From the NCBI RefSeq assembly GCF_021869535.1, contig NW_026262659.1, positions 9,176,001 through 9,240,000 of the forward strand: 64,000 nt of DNA, read 5' to 3'. The notes beneath the pieces are model-generated. The model searched no databases. It was given only the letters and a program-made list of their open reading frames with translations, and had not been told where the DNA came from. Origin of the DNA: Mytilus californianus. Its lineage: Eukaryota > Mollusca > Bivalvia > Mytilida > Mytilidae. Positions 48,320 through 59,383 of the stretch are shown one piece after another (positions within the stretch are counted from its first letter, which is position 1; every line of letters starts with the position of its first letter). A program made the translations under genes and the position numbers.

Positions 48320-48328
48320 ATTATTGAA

Positions 48329-49090
48329 ATGGGTAATATGTTCCATTGCAGTATTGTAAACGGAAAAATGAGTGTCTGTTTGTATCTCTAGATGTATATA
48401 TGTGTCTTAAGGGAGCTGTGGAGTTTTCTGCTTCTTGGATCTGCATGTGTAATAATGGTGTCTGATCATGCTTATGGAATCCCGACTGACTAGATGATGC
48501 GAGGTCTTATACATCATAACAAGTCTAGTTCGTAGTCTACAGACTGATAGAGATTGCCAATTAAATTTTTTCAGCACTACTCGTATTTTGATACCTATTA
48601 CAAACATACCTTTGGACCATTTCAATCTTTGATATTGATTCTGCGGTGTGTGGGTCCCAGACTGAGCAAGTGTACTCTAGTTTGGCGCGGATAAGTACTG
48701 ATATGCCTGACTCTTGATATGATGGTTTAATGGTTTGATATTCGTTATAGCAAAAGAAAAAAAACCAGTTGTGTTACTTCAAGATGTTATATCATTTATA
48801 AGTTTGTCCCGTTTAAGATTCGATTGAAGTGTAATATCAAGGTGTTTAACAGATTACACCGATTCGAATGTGTGATTGTGGAGGATGTATTCGTATTCTA
48901 TTGGAAGTTTTTGTTTTTTAATTAACATGTTTTATTGGATGTTTTTTTTATCAATCAGATCTTACAGGTTGTTTTTATTTATATTATAATTCTTTATTGG
49001 TTGTTTTTTAATGATAGCTTAATGTTTATTTCTTTTTAATCATGCTTTATTGATTTTTTTCAGTTATTTTGTATTTGCTTAGTAAAGATT
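48329..49090. other. T-rich non-coding DNA before the LINE fragment
   Basis: T-rich tracts with several TTTTATTGG and TTTATTGATT phrases. No coding exon is recognised. Confidence 0.4.
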
Positions 49091-51589
49091 GCCACCTGCT
49101 TTACTAAAAAAGCATTGCCAATATTAAATGATGTAATCCTTACAAACAAGCCTAAAAATAATGGTCAAAATGTAACAAATTTTAACTGCGGCTTGAGTGA
49201 TGTGCACAACTTAGTATCAGTACAGATAACAGGACAAGTTCCCAAGATAAGAAATGACTATTAAATATAGAAGTTTTAAAAATTTTGATCATGAACATTT
49301 TTTGGAGGATCTTAAATCAGAACAATTACAACTTATGGTGTAATACCACCATTGATTTTCCCCTATTAGTCTTTGTTAAATTTGCACTTTTCAAAAAATT
49401 GTGCAGAATTTATGTTTGTTTCAAATAAAGAAATACTTGGCATGAGTAAAGTTTTATTCTGTCCAGTACTATAGACAAAATTTCACATAACATTTCATTG
49501 CATATAAGAAAATAACCATCACTGGAAGTTAACCAATCAAATTTTCACCTTTTTTTTCTGTGTACAAGCTTTAGGAACCATGTAACCTCAAGTTTCCAAA
49601 ATAATCTATAGAAACACCAATTTGTTTTACTGCAATGAAATTGATACTGATACATTATATGAAAATTTTGAAAAATCTTTTTTAAAAGTTGTCAATAAGC
49701 ATGTTTCCTTAAAGATAAGAAAATTTAGACCAAACCCTGCCCCTTTTATGAGCAAATCTTACAACAACTTGAGCAATATACAAATAGAAAATGTTGCATA
49801 CTAAATTTTTAAAACATAGATCGAATAAAAAATTGGGAGAATTACAGACGGCAAAGAAATTTGGTAACAAAAATTAAAAAGAAGTCGGTGCAAAATTAAT
49901 TTTTTTGAACGATGTATTGGCGGACCAAAATCAACCGATTTCTGGCTTTCTATCAAGCCATTTTTGTCTAATAAGGGATCGCGAACCGTAAACTGCATTA
50001 CAATCTGCGAAAATGATAAAATCATAAATGATCCACAGAAAGTATCTGAGGTATTTAACAACTTCTTCATTAATGTGGCAAACAATATTGGTAAAATTAA
50101 TACTGTCATTGATGAAAATCATCCTAGTATTGAGTTAATTAAACGCTGTAAACAGGAGGGCGAAGAACTAACCCTCCAGCCCGTTACAGATGACTTTGTC
50201 AGGAAGCAAATAGATAAACGTAATGCTAAAAAGGCTACGGGATATGATGGTATTTCCGCTAAGCTGTTAAAATTGGCAAAACCTATAATTATTAGTCCTA
50301 TTAAAACACTAATCAATAATAGTTTTAAAACATCAGTTTTTCCAGATAAGCTAAAGGTCGCCCAGGTTAGACGACTATTTAAGAAAAACAATATGCTGGA
50401 CAAAGGAAATTATCGCCCAGTTAGTGTGTTGCCAAGCAGTATTTCCAAATTTTACCAACGAGCTATTTTTGATCAACTAGCTGTGTTTAAAAAAAAACAA
50501 CATTTTAATCCCCTATTATCTGCATTTAGAACAGGATATGGTTGTCAAACTGCCCTCCTTAAAGTTATCGATGATTGGAAGAAAGCACTGGACGATAACA
50601 AATTTGTCGCAGCAATATTGATGGGCTTATCAAAGGCATTCGACTGTTTGCCGCATGAGTTATTATCATTACATACTTGGACCTGTGCTTTTTAATATAT
50701 CCATAAATGATATTCATAAATGACATATTTGGTGTAGTTGACAATAGTTCTATATATAATTATGCTGATGACAACACCTTATCCTATACTGATTTTGATA
50801 TACAGAATGTTATAAAAAAATTAGAGAGTGGTAGTCTCAAAATGCTGGACTGGTTTGATTGCAATTTCATGAAAGCTAATCCAGATAAGTTCCAAGCTCT
50901 GGCAATTGGCAAAACAACTTTTAATCATGATATTGTTTTTAATCTTAAAGGACATAGAATAGAATGTGAAAATGATGTAAAGCTACTGGGAGTCACACTT
51001 GACTACAGATTAAATTATGATAAACATATATCTGAGATTTGTAAGAAGGCCTCTCGTCAACTTAATGTTCTTAAACGTATTGGTAGATACCTGAATAGAC
51101 TTGGTCGTCTAACAATTTATTATTCTTTTATTTTATCTAATCTTAATTACTGCCCAGTCACCTGACATTTTTGTAGTGAAAAAAAACACAGTTAAGATGG
51201 AAAAAATCCAAGAGAGAGTCTTGAGATTTGTTTACGAGGATTATGACAGCTCATATGAAGATCGTTTACACTAGTCAACACTTCCATCTCTTAAAGTCAA
51301 AAGATTACGAGCAATAGCTATAGAAACTTTAAAAATTATACTTAAAAAGAGTCCATCATATTTACATGATTTGATTAACATAAAAAATCACAAATATTCT
51401 TTCAGATATACAGTTGAACAGCCTCAGGAAAGAATAACAATCTATGGCATCAATTCTTTTCGCTACACAGCTGCAAAATAGTGGAATGAACTACCCCAGA
51501 GTTTTAGAGAAGAAAACAGTTTTAACAAATTTTCTAAACTTATAGTTACCTGGAATGGTAGTTCATGCCAATGTAATGCCTGCAAATAA
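49091..51589 (+). pseudogene. Degraded non-LTR retrotransposon (LINE), endonuclease end to RT C terminus
   Basis: Starting at 49091 the frame reads TCFTKKALPILNDVILTNKP then NFNCGLSDVHN, the C-terminal end of an APE-type endonuclease (the GLSDH-like block). After a frameshift comes IKYRSFKNFDHEHFLEDL. From 49622 on come NPAPFMSK, the linker, and the reverse transcriptase: KATGYDGISAKLLK, KGNYRPVSVLPSSISKFYQR, SAFRTGYGCQTALLKVIDDW, ILMGLSKAFDCLPHEL, then GPVLFNI, NYADDNTLS and CENDVKLLGVTLDY. The C-terminal LPSLKVKRLRAIAIETLK and SFRYTAAK ... WNELPQSF follow, ending near 51589. Motif A has Gly where the catalytic Asp belongs, the segment between motif A and GPVLF is deleted, and several frames break. 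It is dead and 5' truncated. It resembles Jockey/CR1-type elements; the clade is not resolved. Confidence 0.9.
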
Positions 51590-51657
51590 TTAATGCTTTA
51601 ATTTATAGTGCTAGTCTGTTTAATGTGCTATAACTTATGTGTTTTATAGTACTTTGA

Positions 51658-51808
51658 AATAAGAAGATGTGGTATAAGTGCCAATGAGACAACTCTCCAT
51701 TCAAGTCACACTGTGTAAAAGTAAACAATTATAGGTCAAAGTACGGTCTGTAACACGGAGCCTTGGCTCACACCGAACAGCAAGCTATAAAGGGCCCCAA
51801 AATGACTA
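51658..51808 (+). repeat. Repeat family A, truncated copy
   Basis: AATAAGAAGATGTGGTATAAG, CCAATGAGACAACTCTCC, AGTACGGTCTGTAACACGG and CAGCAAGCTATAAAGGGCCC, stopping after ATGACTAGT. It lies just past the LINE tail and just before the 38-bp array. Confidence 0.85.
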
Positions 51809-51837
51809 GTTCATCTAGAGGTCAACATAAGGTATTT

Positions 51838-53569
51838 AACACTAACCAATTGTATACACGATACAACAACATGTCAACAATAACCAAGTGTATACATGAT
51901 ACAACAACATATCAACAATAACCAAGTGTATACATGATACAACAACATGTCAACAATAACCAATTGTATACATGACACAACAACATGTCAACAATAACCA
52001 ATTGTATACATGATACAACAACATGTCAACAATAACCAATTGTATACATGATACAACAACATGTCAACAATAAACAAGTGTATACATGATACAACAACAT
52101 GTCAACAATAACCAAGTGTATACATGATACAACAACATGTCAACAATAACCAAGTGTATACATGATACTACAAAATATCAACACTAACCAAGTGTATACA
52201 TGATACAACAACATGTCAACAATAACCAAGTGTATACATGATACAACAACAAGTCAACACTAACCAAGTGTATACATGATACAACAACATGTCAACAATA
52301 AACAAGTGTATACATGATACAACAACAAGTCAACACAAACCAAGTGTAAACATGATACAACAACATGTCAACAATAAACAAGTGTATACATGATACAACA
52401 ACATGTCAACAATAAACAAGTGTATACATGATACAACAACAAGTCAACACTAAACAAGTGTAAACATGATACAACAATATGTCCACAATAAACAAGTGTA
52501 TACTTGATACAACAACATATCAACACTCAACAAATGTATACATGATACAACAACATGTCAACAATAACCAAGTGTATACATGATACAACAACAAGTCAAC
52601 AATAACCAATTGTATACATGATACAACAACATGTCAACAATAAACAAGTGTATACATGATACAACAACATGTCAACAATAACCAAGTGTATACATGATAC
52701 AACAACAAGTCAACAATAACCAATTGTATACATGATACAACAACATGTCAACAATAAACAAGTGTATACATGATACAACAACATGTCAACAATAAAAAAG
52801 TGTAATCATGATACAACAACATATCAACAATAAAAAAGTCTAAAACATAATACAACAACATGTCAACAATAAACAAGTGTATACATGATACAACAACAAG
52901 TCAACACTAAACAAGTGTAAACATGATACAACAAGATATCAACAATAAAAAAGTGTAATCATGATACAACAACATGTCAGCAATAAAAAAGTGTAAACAT
53001 AATACAACAACATGTTAACATTAAAAAAGTGTAAACATGATACAACAACATGTCAACAATAAACAAGTGTAAACATGATACAACAAGATATCAACAATAA
53101 AAAAGTGTAAACATGATACAACAACATGTTAACATTAAACAAGTGTAAACATGATACAACAACATGTCAACAATAAACAAGTGTAAACATGATACAACAA
53201 CATGTCAACAATAAACAAGTGTAAACATGATACAACAACATGTTAACATTAAAAAAGTGTAAACATGATACAACAACATGTCAACAATAAACAAGTGTAA
53301 ACATAATACAACAACATGTCAACAATAAACAAGCGTAAACATAATACAACTACATGTCAACAATAAACAAGTGTAAACATAATACAACAACATGTTAACA
53401 ATAAACAAGTGTAAACATAATACAACAACATGTCAACAATAAACAAGCGTAAACATAATACAACAACATGTCAACAATAAACAAGTGTAAACATAATACA
53501 ACAACATGTCAACAATAAACAAGTGTAAACATAATACAACAACATGTTAACAATAAACAAGTGTAAATA
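51838..53569. repeat. Minisatellite, 38-bp unit, about 46 copies
   Basis: The unit ATACAACAACATGTCAAC plus AATAAACAAGTGTATACATG repeats every 38 bp. Early units read ACCAAGTGTATACATGAT, middle ones AACAAGTGTAAACATGAT and the last ones AACAAGTGTAAACATAAT, so divergence runs along the array. Every unit contains ACATGT or a one-base variant of it. No coding potential. Confidence 0.95.
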
Positions 53570-54208
53570 TTATCCGTGCACATCTTGTGACCTTTCAAGA
53601 ATAAGAACACCAGTTGTTCGTTATTGGATGCAAACGATATTTTCGTGTCATTGAGGACAGTTATAATAATAGTAATTACTATAATAATATTAAATAATGA
53701 TAATTAATGAAAACGGATGTTGTTATAGTCTCATCTACCGCAAAAAATAAAAATGGTATTTGCATGTACATTTACCAACTATATTATTCTATGTTATTGT
53801 TGTAATTTTTTTTTATCAACTGTTTACATTTATTTGAATGAAACTTTTGAAATTTCAACACGCGGTTTCCAAAATATACACCGACTATTTTTTATCGTAT
53901 ATATATCATAAATAAAGTTATTTCTATTCGACCTTTTCCTACTGTCTATATGAGTTAATTCAATACTTTGTATCATATCTAATTTTACACTTGTATATGC
54001 AGAGGAACTCTTCCGAAACATGGTTGTATTCAGGTTGACTTTATTTAAAGCAATACACAAGAACTGGTCGATTTACTTCCATTGTTACTTATATCAGACC
54101 TAAATTTCAATTAAGTCGCTAGGAGGAGTACAAACAAAAAGTGATTTAATAATTAATTAAAAATTGTGCACATGTTGTTTGTTGTGAATGATTGACACTA
54201 TCCAGCAA
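53570..54208. other. AT-rich DNA upstream of the secreted-protein gene
   Basis: No exon is seen. The promoter and 5' untranslated region of the gene starting at 54240 should lie here. A short upstream open frame starts at 54209 (MVMDKTKNIYAWI, stop at 54248-54250) and overlaps the main start in another frame. Confidence 0.4.
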
Positions 54209-54239
54209 TGGTTATGGATAAGACGAAAAACATATATGC

Positions 54240-54294
54240 ATGGATATGATGCTCACATATTTCTTGTTAGCCAGTCTGACTCTTGTATTAATTG
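54240..54294 (+). CDS. Exon 1: signal peptide
   Basis: ATG at 54240, then 18 codons giving MDMMLTYFLLASLTLVLI, ending ATTG before the donor GTAAGTATAC. The hydrophobic core has no charged residue after Asp2. It ends in phase 1, which fits the AG that starts exon 2 (completing GAG, Glu19). An overlapping ATG at 54236 in another frame is ignored because it has no continuation. Confidence 0.72.
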
Positions 54295-57200
54295 GTAAGT
54301 ATACACTGAGATGACATAAGACACTATAGAAAATATTCTCTACGACTGGTCTGCAATTATATCAATAGATGCATGTATTATCATTTATATATACATTATT
54401 TAGGCAACTGTGCATATATTATGTACATAATGCACGGAACTTGTGAGTTAGCCACTTATGAAAACATAATGCATTATTCTACATAGCAATATAAGCTGGC
54501 CAATAATATTTACATCTATAATATATCCAACATGCTCATAGGGTACATGTGTTACACTCGGGGCGATTTAGTGCGTTACATACTGTATATGGTATAGACA
54601 TCCTGTATGTTGCCGAAGACTGTATATGGTATAAACATCCTGTATGTTGCCGAAGACTGTATATAGTATAGACATCCTGTATGTTGCCGAAGACTGTATA
54701 TGGTATAGACATCCTGTATGTTGCCAAAGACTGTATATGGTATAGACATCCTGTATGTTGCTCTTTAGATGTCTTTTGGTATTTCGTGTCGTTGAGTTGC
54801 TGTCCCATTGATGTATGCAACATACCTCCTTAACGAAATATGTTATATAATGTTGTTGGACGATAAAACATAATGTTTTTTTAATATTATGTTGACCTCT
54901 TCTAAAACGATCGAGGAAAAACGGATGCTTAAAAAGCTTTTAAATCTTACAAGATCTTTTTCGACAGCAACAAAAGCAGATCTAAGCCATATTTGTATTA
55001 AATTGATCATTCCTTTCTCAAATATGAAAGAGAAATCTCTTTATTTTGTAGAGGGAACCTGTGAATTCCCCTCTGAATTGAGAAGATATGATAGATACAA
55101 CTGTCTTTGTTTTGTAGAGGGCGCCTGTGAATTTCCCTCTGAATTGAGAGGATATGATTGGTAAATCTCTCTTTTTTTGTAGAGGGCGCTTGTGAGTTTC
55201 CCTCTGAATTTAGAGGATATGATTGATAAATCTCTTTTTATTTTGCAGAGGGCGCCTGTGAATTTCCCTCTGAATTGAGAGGATATGATTGGTAAATCTC
55301 TCTTTTTTTGTAGAGGGCGCCTGTGAGTTTCCTTCTAAATTTAGAGGATATGATTGGTAAATCTCTCTTTATTATGTAGAGGGCGTCTGTGAGTTTCCCT
55401 CTAAATTATGAAGATATGATAGATACAACTGTCTTTATTTTGTAGAGGGCGCCTGTGAATTTCCCTCTGAATTGAGAGGATATGATTGGTAAATCTCTCT
55501 TTTTTTTGTAGAGGGCGCTTGTGAGTTCCCCTCTGAATTTAGAGCATATGATTGGCAAATCTCTCTTTATTTTGTAGAGGGCGCCTGTGAGTTTCCTTTT
55601 GAATTGAGAGGATATTAAAGATACATATTTCTTTTATTTTGTAGAGGGCGCCGGTGGGTTTCCCTTTGAATTGAGAGGATATTAAAGATACATATTTCTT
55701 ATATTTTGTAGAGGGCGCCTGTGATTCCCTCTGAATTGAGAGGATATGATTGGTAAATCTCTCTTTATTTTGTAGAGGGCGCCTGTGAGTTTCCCTTTGA
55801 ATTGAGAGGATATTAAAGATACATATTTGTTTTATTTTGTAGAGTGCGCCTGTGAGTTCCCTCTGAATTGAGAGGATATGATTGGCAAATCTGTCTTTAT
55901 TTTGTAGAGAGCGCCTGTGAGTTTCCCTCTGAATTGAGAGGATATGATTGGTACACGACTAGTAATGGGAAAGTAACAATACCGTCTGATGGCAGTACTA
56001 TAGGAAACTTTATCTCTGCAATAAAGAGCGGGGAAGAGCTTACTTTAACTTGTTCAGAATATGACAACGACACAGATCGTTACATTAGCACGTGAGTAGA
56101 ATGTGTTCTCTAAGGTATACAAATCATATATATGGAAAAATGTTTACGTAATTCAATTAACTAATCCAATACACTATTGTGTGTTTCCGAATAGGATAGA
56201 AATTGTCGGGCGCCATTACACTGTATGGAACCCACGCTGGTTGTACACATCTAACATGCTTGAGCGCGCCCTATGATAAACGAACATATTAATGAACCCA
56301 CGCGGATTTTACACTTCTGTTTGGATTGATTGAGTATGAAAGAGCGCCATATAATACACGAACATATCAGTGAACCAACAACGGTTTTATACTTATGTTT
56401 GGATTGATCGAATATTTTTGAGCGCGCCCTATGATACCCGAACATATCAGTGAACCCGCACTGGTTGTACACGAATGTTTGGATTGACCCAACATGCTTG
56501 AGCGCGACCTATGATACACGAAAATATCAGTGAACCCACGCTGATTTAACACTTATGTAAGGATTGATCGAGTATGCTTGAGCGCGCCCTATGATACACG
56601 AACATATCAGTGAACCCACGCTGATTTTACACTTATGTTAGGATTGATCGAGTATGCTTGTGCGCGACCTATGATACACGAACATATCAGTGAACCCACG
56701 CTGATTTTACACTTATGTTAGGATTGATCGAGTATGCTTGAACGTGTCATATGATACACGAAATATAAGTGATAAGCTTACGTGATTCGTTGGCGCAGAC
56801 ATTTCGGATAGACCCAAATATACGTATACAGGTGTGGAATCCATACACCATATACTAATAATTTACTTTTGTTCTTAAATCCGTATTTTTATTGTTCGTG
56901 TAATCTATGAAAGGATGATTCCTTGTTACTCTCGGTTGTTTAATTTGTGCAATTCTTTCATTTACATGTATAAAGTTTTGGCTCTCCATTGCGCTTTTAA
57001 CACAGCAGATTCGGTTTGCCATATACATTTCTTTCCCATTAAAAGATCGAGTTGGTATCCAGGGGTGTGATCTACAAAGAAGTCTGTGCCTTTTAACTTC
57101 CCATGGTTTAAGGTTTATATTTTCAAAGACCAATAATTTGAGGTTTTTTTTATGAATGAGTAACGCCGTTTTAGCGGCGGTAAATCCGTGTAAATTACGA

Positions 57201-58492
57201 TATAATAATAATTTAATAATTGACTCAAACTGCACATAATTATATTTTGACGTGATAACAATGGCATTGTGACATCGGGCATTCTCACTATAGAATTCTT
57301 TAACAAAACATTAGGTTTTAAAATCACTCCGGCAAAATTGACCTAGCTGAGACAGGTTGGATATTATTTTTAATTTCATCTTGACATATTTTGGCCCTTG
57401 TATTGACAGATTTTCTAAAACCTTTTTTCATGTCTTTGCAAAAGGTATTAATAATTAGAAGAACCACTGAAACAGATATGAACAACTGTAACGATGATGT
57501 ATTGGTGTTTAACAAATATTACATGAATTATCAGGACGAGGACATAATAAAGTGAAATGAATATGAACCATGCTTTGAATTAGACCGATACATTGAGACA
57601 CAATTTTAATGTGCTAGTTCACACGGTAACTGTCTACAGGAAGACATTACTGGTCACATTACATTGACTCCGAGCCGACACAGGAAGACATTACTGGCCA
57701 CATTACATTGACTCCGAGCCGACATAGGAAGACATTACTGGCCACATTACATTGACTCCGAGCCGACACAGGAAGACATTACTGGCCACATTACATTGAC
57801 TCCGAGCCGACACAGGAAGACATTACTGGCCACATTACATTGACTCCGAGCCGACACAGGAAGACATTACTGGCCACATTACATTGACTCCGAGCCGACA
57901 CAGGAAGACATTACTGGCCACATTACATTGACTCCGAGCCGACACAGGAAGACATTACTGGCCACATTACATTGACTTCGAGCCGACACAGGAAGACATT
58001 ACTGGCCACATTACATTGACTTCGAGCCGACCAGCCTTTGATCTTTCTTCTAAATGCCACGCTCTAAGCGAAAAATCAGCAAATATTAATTTTTAAGTTT
58101 TTTGTTTAACCGGCCAAGATTCGAACCCACAACCTCATGCACTCGACTGCAGCAGTTGCTACCTCGAGACTACCGAGGCGGTTTAAAGAATAAAGAAGTT
58201 CTATTATTTAGTGTATTATATTGGCGTTTATAGAATAAAAAGAAACCTCATGTCTTTATCCCAGAATTTTAGACAATGCGGTCATATATATATATATTAA
58301 TTGTTTTAAGATATATGTTAAGCATTTGTTATACCAATACTTTCTCATGCATGCAAATATCAAATATCCATCACAATGTTCATTTCAGCGCAACCTTTAA
58401 AGTATTCAGTGCAGTGGATAATCTCAAAGCCTTTTTCTGTATGAAGTTTACAAAGATTACATCAATGAAGTATATTATGACGTATGACAGCG
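54240..58492 (+). CDS. Secreted or membrane protein with Cys-x-Phe-Pro domain, 5' part of gene
   Basis: Three exons, 54240-54294, 55908-56091 and 58389-58492, join in consistent phase (1, 2, then 1) and encode 114 residues plus one base with no stop. Residues 1-18 (MDMMLTYFLLASLTLVLI) are a signal peptide. The mature part begins ESACEFPSELRGYDWYTTS, has a second cysteine at LTLTCSEYD (Cys67) with an N-glycosylation sequon at Asn72, and a third at AFFCMKFTKIT (Cys97). The pattern of CxFP, G-x-x-W, LxC and FxCxxFTK resembles a cysteine-containing extracellular domain in invertebrate secreted and membrane proteins, perhaps the DUF7042 to DUF7045 group; that link is from memory. Exon 3 ends in a strong donor (GTAAGTTC), so the gene continues, but I found no later exon before 61236. 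The introns hold four tandem arrays. Confidence 0.72.
54583..54760. repeat. Minisatellite, 37-bp unit, five copies
   Basis: CTGTATATGGTATAGACATC followed by CTGTATGTTGCCGAAGA repeats every 37 bp with few differences. It lies in intron 1 of the secreted-protein gene. Confidence 0.92.
55030..55907 (+). repeat. Tandem copies of a 3' splice site plus exon start, about 66-bp unit
   Basis: Thirteen units precede the real exon 2. Each contains a T-rich tract, TTTTGTAG (TTTTGCAG in one, ATTATGTAG in another) and the exon start AGGGCGCCTGTGAATTTCCC. Acceptor ends lie at 55051, 55117, 55182, 55248, 55313, 55379, 55445, 55511, 55577, 55644, 55711, 55775 and 55842, then the real one at 55907. The spacing is 64-67 bp. 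Five units (from 55117, 55248, 55313, 55445 and 55711) have GATTG followed by GTAAAT, a donor-like site, making 43-base candidate micro-exons. Others have lost it (GATAAAT, GCAAAT, ATTAAAG). Confidence 0.88.
55908..56091 (+). CDS. Exon 2: CxFP segment
   Basis: It follows TTTATTTTGTAG and precedes the donor GTGAGTAG. It encodes residues 19-79 plus two bases of codon 80. Key residues are Cys22-Glu-Phe-Pro25, Gly30, Trp33, Cys67 and a sequon at Asn72. Its first 43 bases, with about 22 bases of preceding intron, are tandemly duplicated upstream (55030-55907). The exon continues as TTGGTACACG where the duplicated units read TTGGTAAATC, so a donor-like site exists in the copies but not in the real exon. 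Confidence 0.75.
56220..56765. repeat. Tandem array, about 80-bp unit, seven copies
   Basis: TTGAGCGCGCCCTATGATAC, ACGAACATATCAGTGAACCC and ACGCTGATTTTACACTTATG recur every 79-81 bp. The last units are the most alike. It lies in intron 2 of the secreted-protein gene. Open frames on the minus strand are by-products. Confidence 0.9.
56766..57637. other. Intron 2 sequence, no exon supported
   Basis: A minus-strand open frame at 56855-57235 (126 codons, with RHRLLCRSHPWIPTRSFNGK) is unusually long for this AT-rich DNA, but I recognise no domain in it. It may be a transposon remnant. Confidence 0.35.
57638..58030. repeat. Minisatellite, 44-bp unit, nine copies
   Basis: AGGAAGACATTACTGGCCAC followed by ATTACATTGACTCCGAGCCG and ACAC repeats every 44 bp. 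Most units are identical, so the array is young. It lies in intron 2 of the secreted-protein gene. Confidence 0.95.
58104..58185 (-). repeat. tRNA-derived SINE head or tRNA pseudogene
   Basis: On the minus strand GCCTCGGTAGTCTCGAGG looks like a box A region and GTGGGTTCGAATCTTGG like box B, about 50 bases apart. The acceptor stem does not pair well, so this is not a functional tRNA gene. Confidence 0.5.
58389..58492 (+). CDS. Exon 3: FxCxxFTK segment
   Basis: Acceptor TTCATTTCAG, donor GTAAGTTC. It completes Thr80 and encodes ATFKVFSAVDNLKAF, FCMKFTKITSMKY and IMTYDS, with Cys97. Phase and product both continue exon 2. It ends in phase 1. Confidence 0.72.
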
Positions 58493-58557
58493 GTAAGTTC
58501 GTTTGTACATTCAGACATATTGTATTTGTAGTCAAGATATGTTTTTCATTGTATTCA

Positions 58558-58677
58558 TGATACCCTGGCATGCTCAACACGATTCCATTTAGAAATCTAC
58601 AAGATAAAATATCTTATCCTACATGATATCCAAGCAAATTCTGCATGATACCTATGTACATCACACTTGATATCCTA
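58558..58677 (+). repeat. Degenerate short-unit array, part 1
   Basis: GATACCCTGGCATGCTC, ATCCTACATGATATCC and TTGATATCCTAG match the loose unit of the array that resumes at 59782. The two parts are separated by the insertions at 58678-59371 and 59384-59781. Confidence 0.55.
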
Positions 58678-59371
58678 GTCTAAATTGAAAACAACGTTCA
58701 AACCTATGATTGCGATGGATAAAAACCGCAATTTTTATACGTGTGCATGCAAAACAAATTTCTTGTTAGAGGGGTCTAAATACAGCACAAACAACATTTT
58801 CCAAAAGACCAAAAAAGTGAAAAAGTATATTTCAACAAAACGCATTTGACTAACAGGTCGAACAACAAATGTTCTTAAACCCTGCTGACTGCCATTAGCG
58901 ATTGCCAAAATAAACGGATCACCGATGTAATAAATGGATCTTAATTATAAATTTAATACTAAACAGAAAACAATAAACTTGTGGAAAAGATGGTATACGG
59001 CAAACAAAAGGTGCAAAGGTTTTTGTACACCATATCCGGATTTCGACAATTAATGTCTATTCAGTGATGTTAGGAATCGAAACAGTATTTGGAAAGCCAT
59101 ACAATTTACCTCAATTCAGGATAGACTCTTGAATTTTGAGGAGTCAAAATAGGATGAACGGATCAGTTAAACCCGAAGGCAAATATAATACAAGCCCAAA
59201 CGAAAAAATAAAAACAAGTCTAAATTGAAAACAACGTTCAAACCTATGATTGCGTTGGATAAAAACCGCAATTTTCATACGTGTGCATGCAAAACTAATT
59301 TATTGGTAGAGGGGTCTAAATACAGCACAAACAACATTTTCCAAAAGACCAAAAAAGTGAAAAAGTATATT
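58678..59371 (+). mobile_element. Short element bounded by 154-bp direct repeats
   Basis: 58678-58831 and 59218-59371 are near-identical direct repeats (AGTCTAAATTGAAAACAACG ... AGTGAAAAAGTATAT). The 386 bases between them include GGATTTCGACAATTAATG and ATAGACTCTTGAATTTTG and have no coding capacity. The layout is like a miniature retrotransposon with terminal direct repeats, but the repeats do not begin with TG and end with CA, so a standard LTR element is unlikely. DIRS-like or Penelope-like derivation is possible. Confidence 0.65.
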
Positions 59372-59383
59372 CTGACATATTCT

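Noticed and set aside
54889-55164. 91-codon plus-strand frame ending in the splice-site array, as an alternative first exon
   Set aside because: It reads through intron T-tracts and two repeat units, and lacks a signal peptide. The signal-peptide exon at 54240-54294 has a strong donor and a matching phase.
56855-57327. Minus-strand open frames of 126 and 70 codons in intron 2 of the secreted-protein gene
   Set aside because: No recognisable domain, overlapping frames, and no splice context. Left as an unclassified intron segment.
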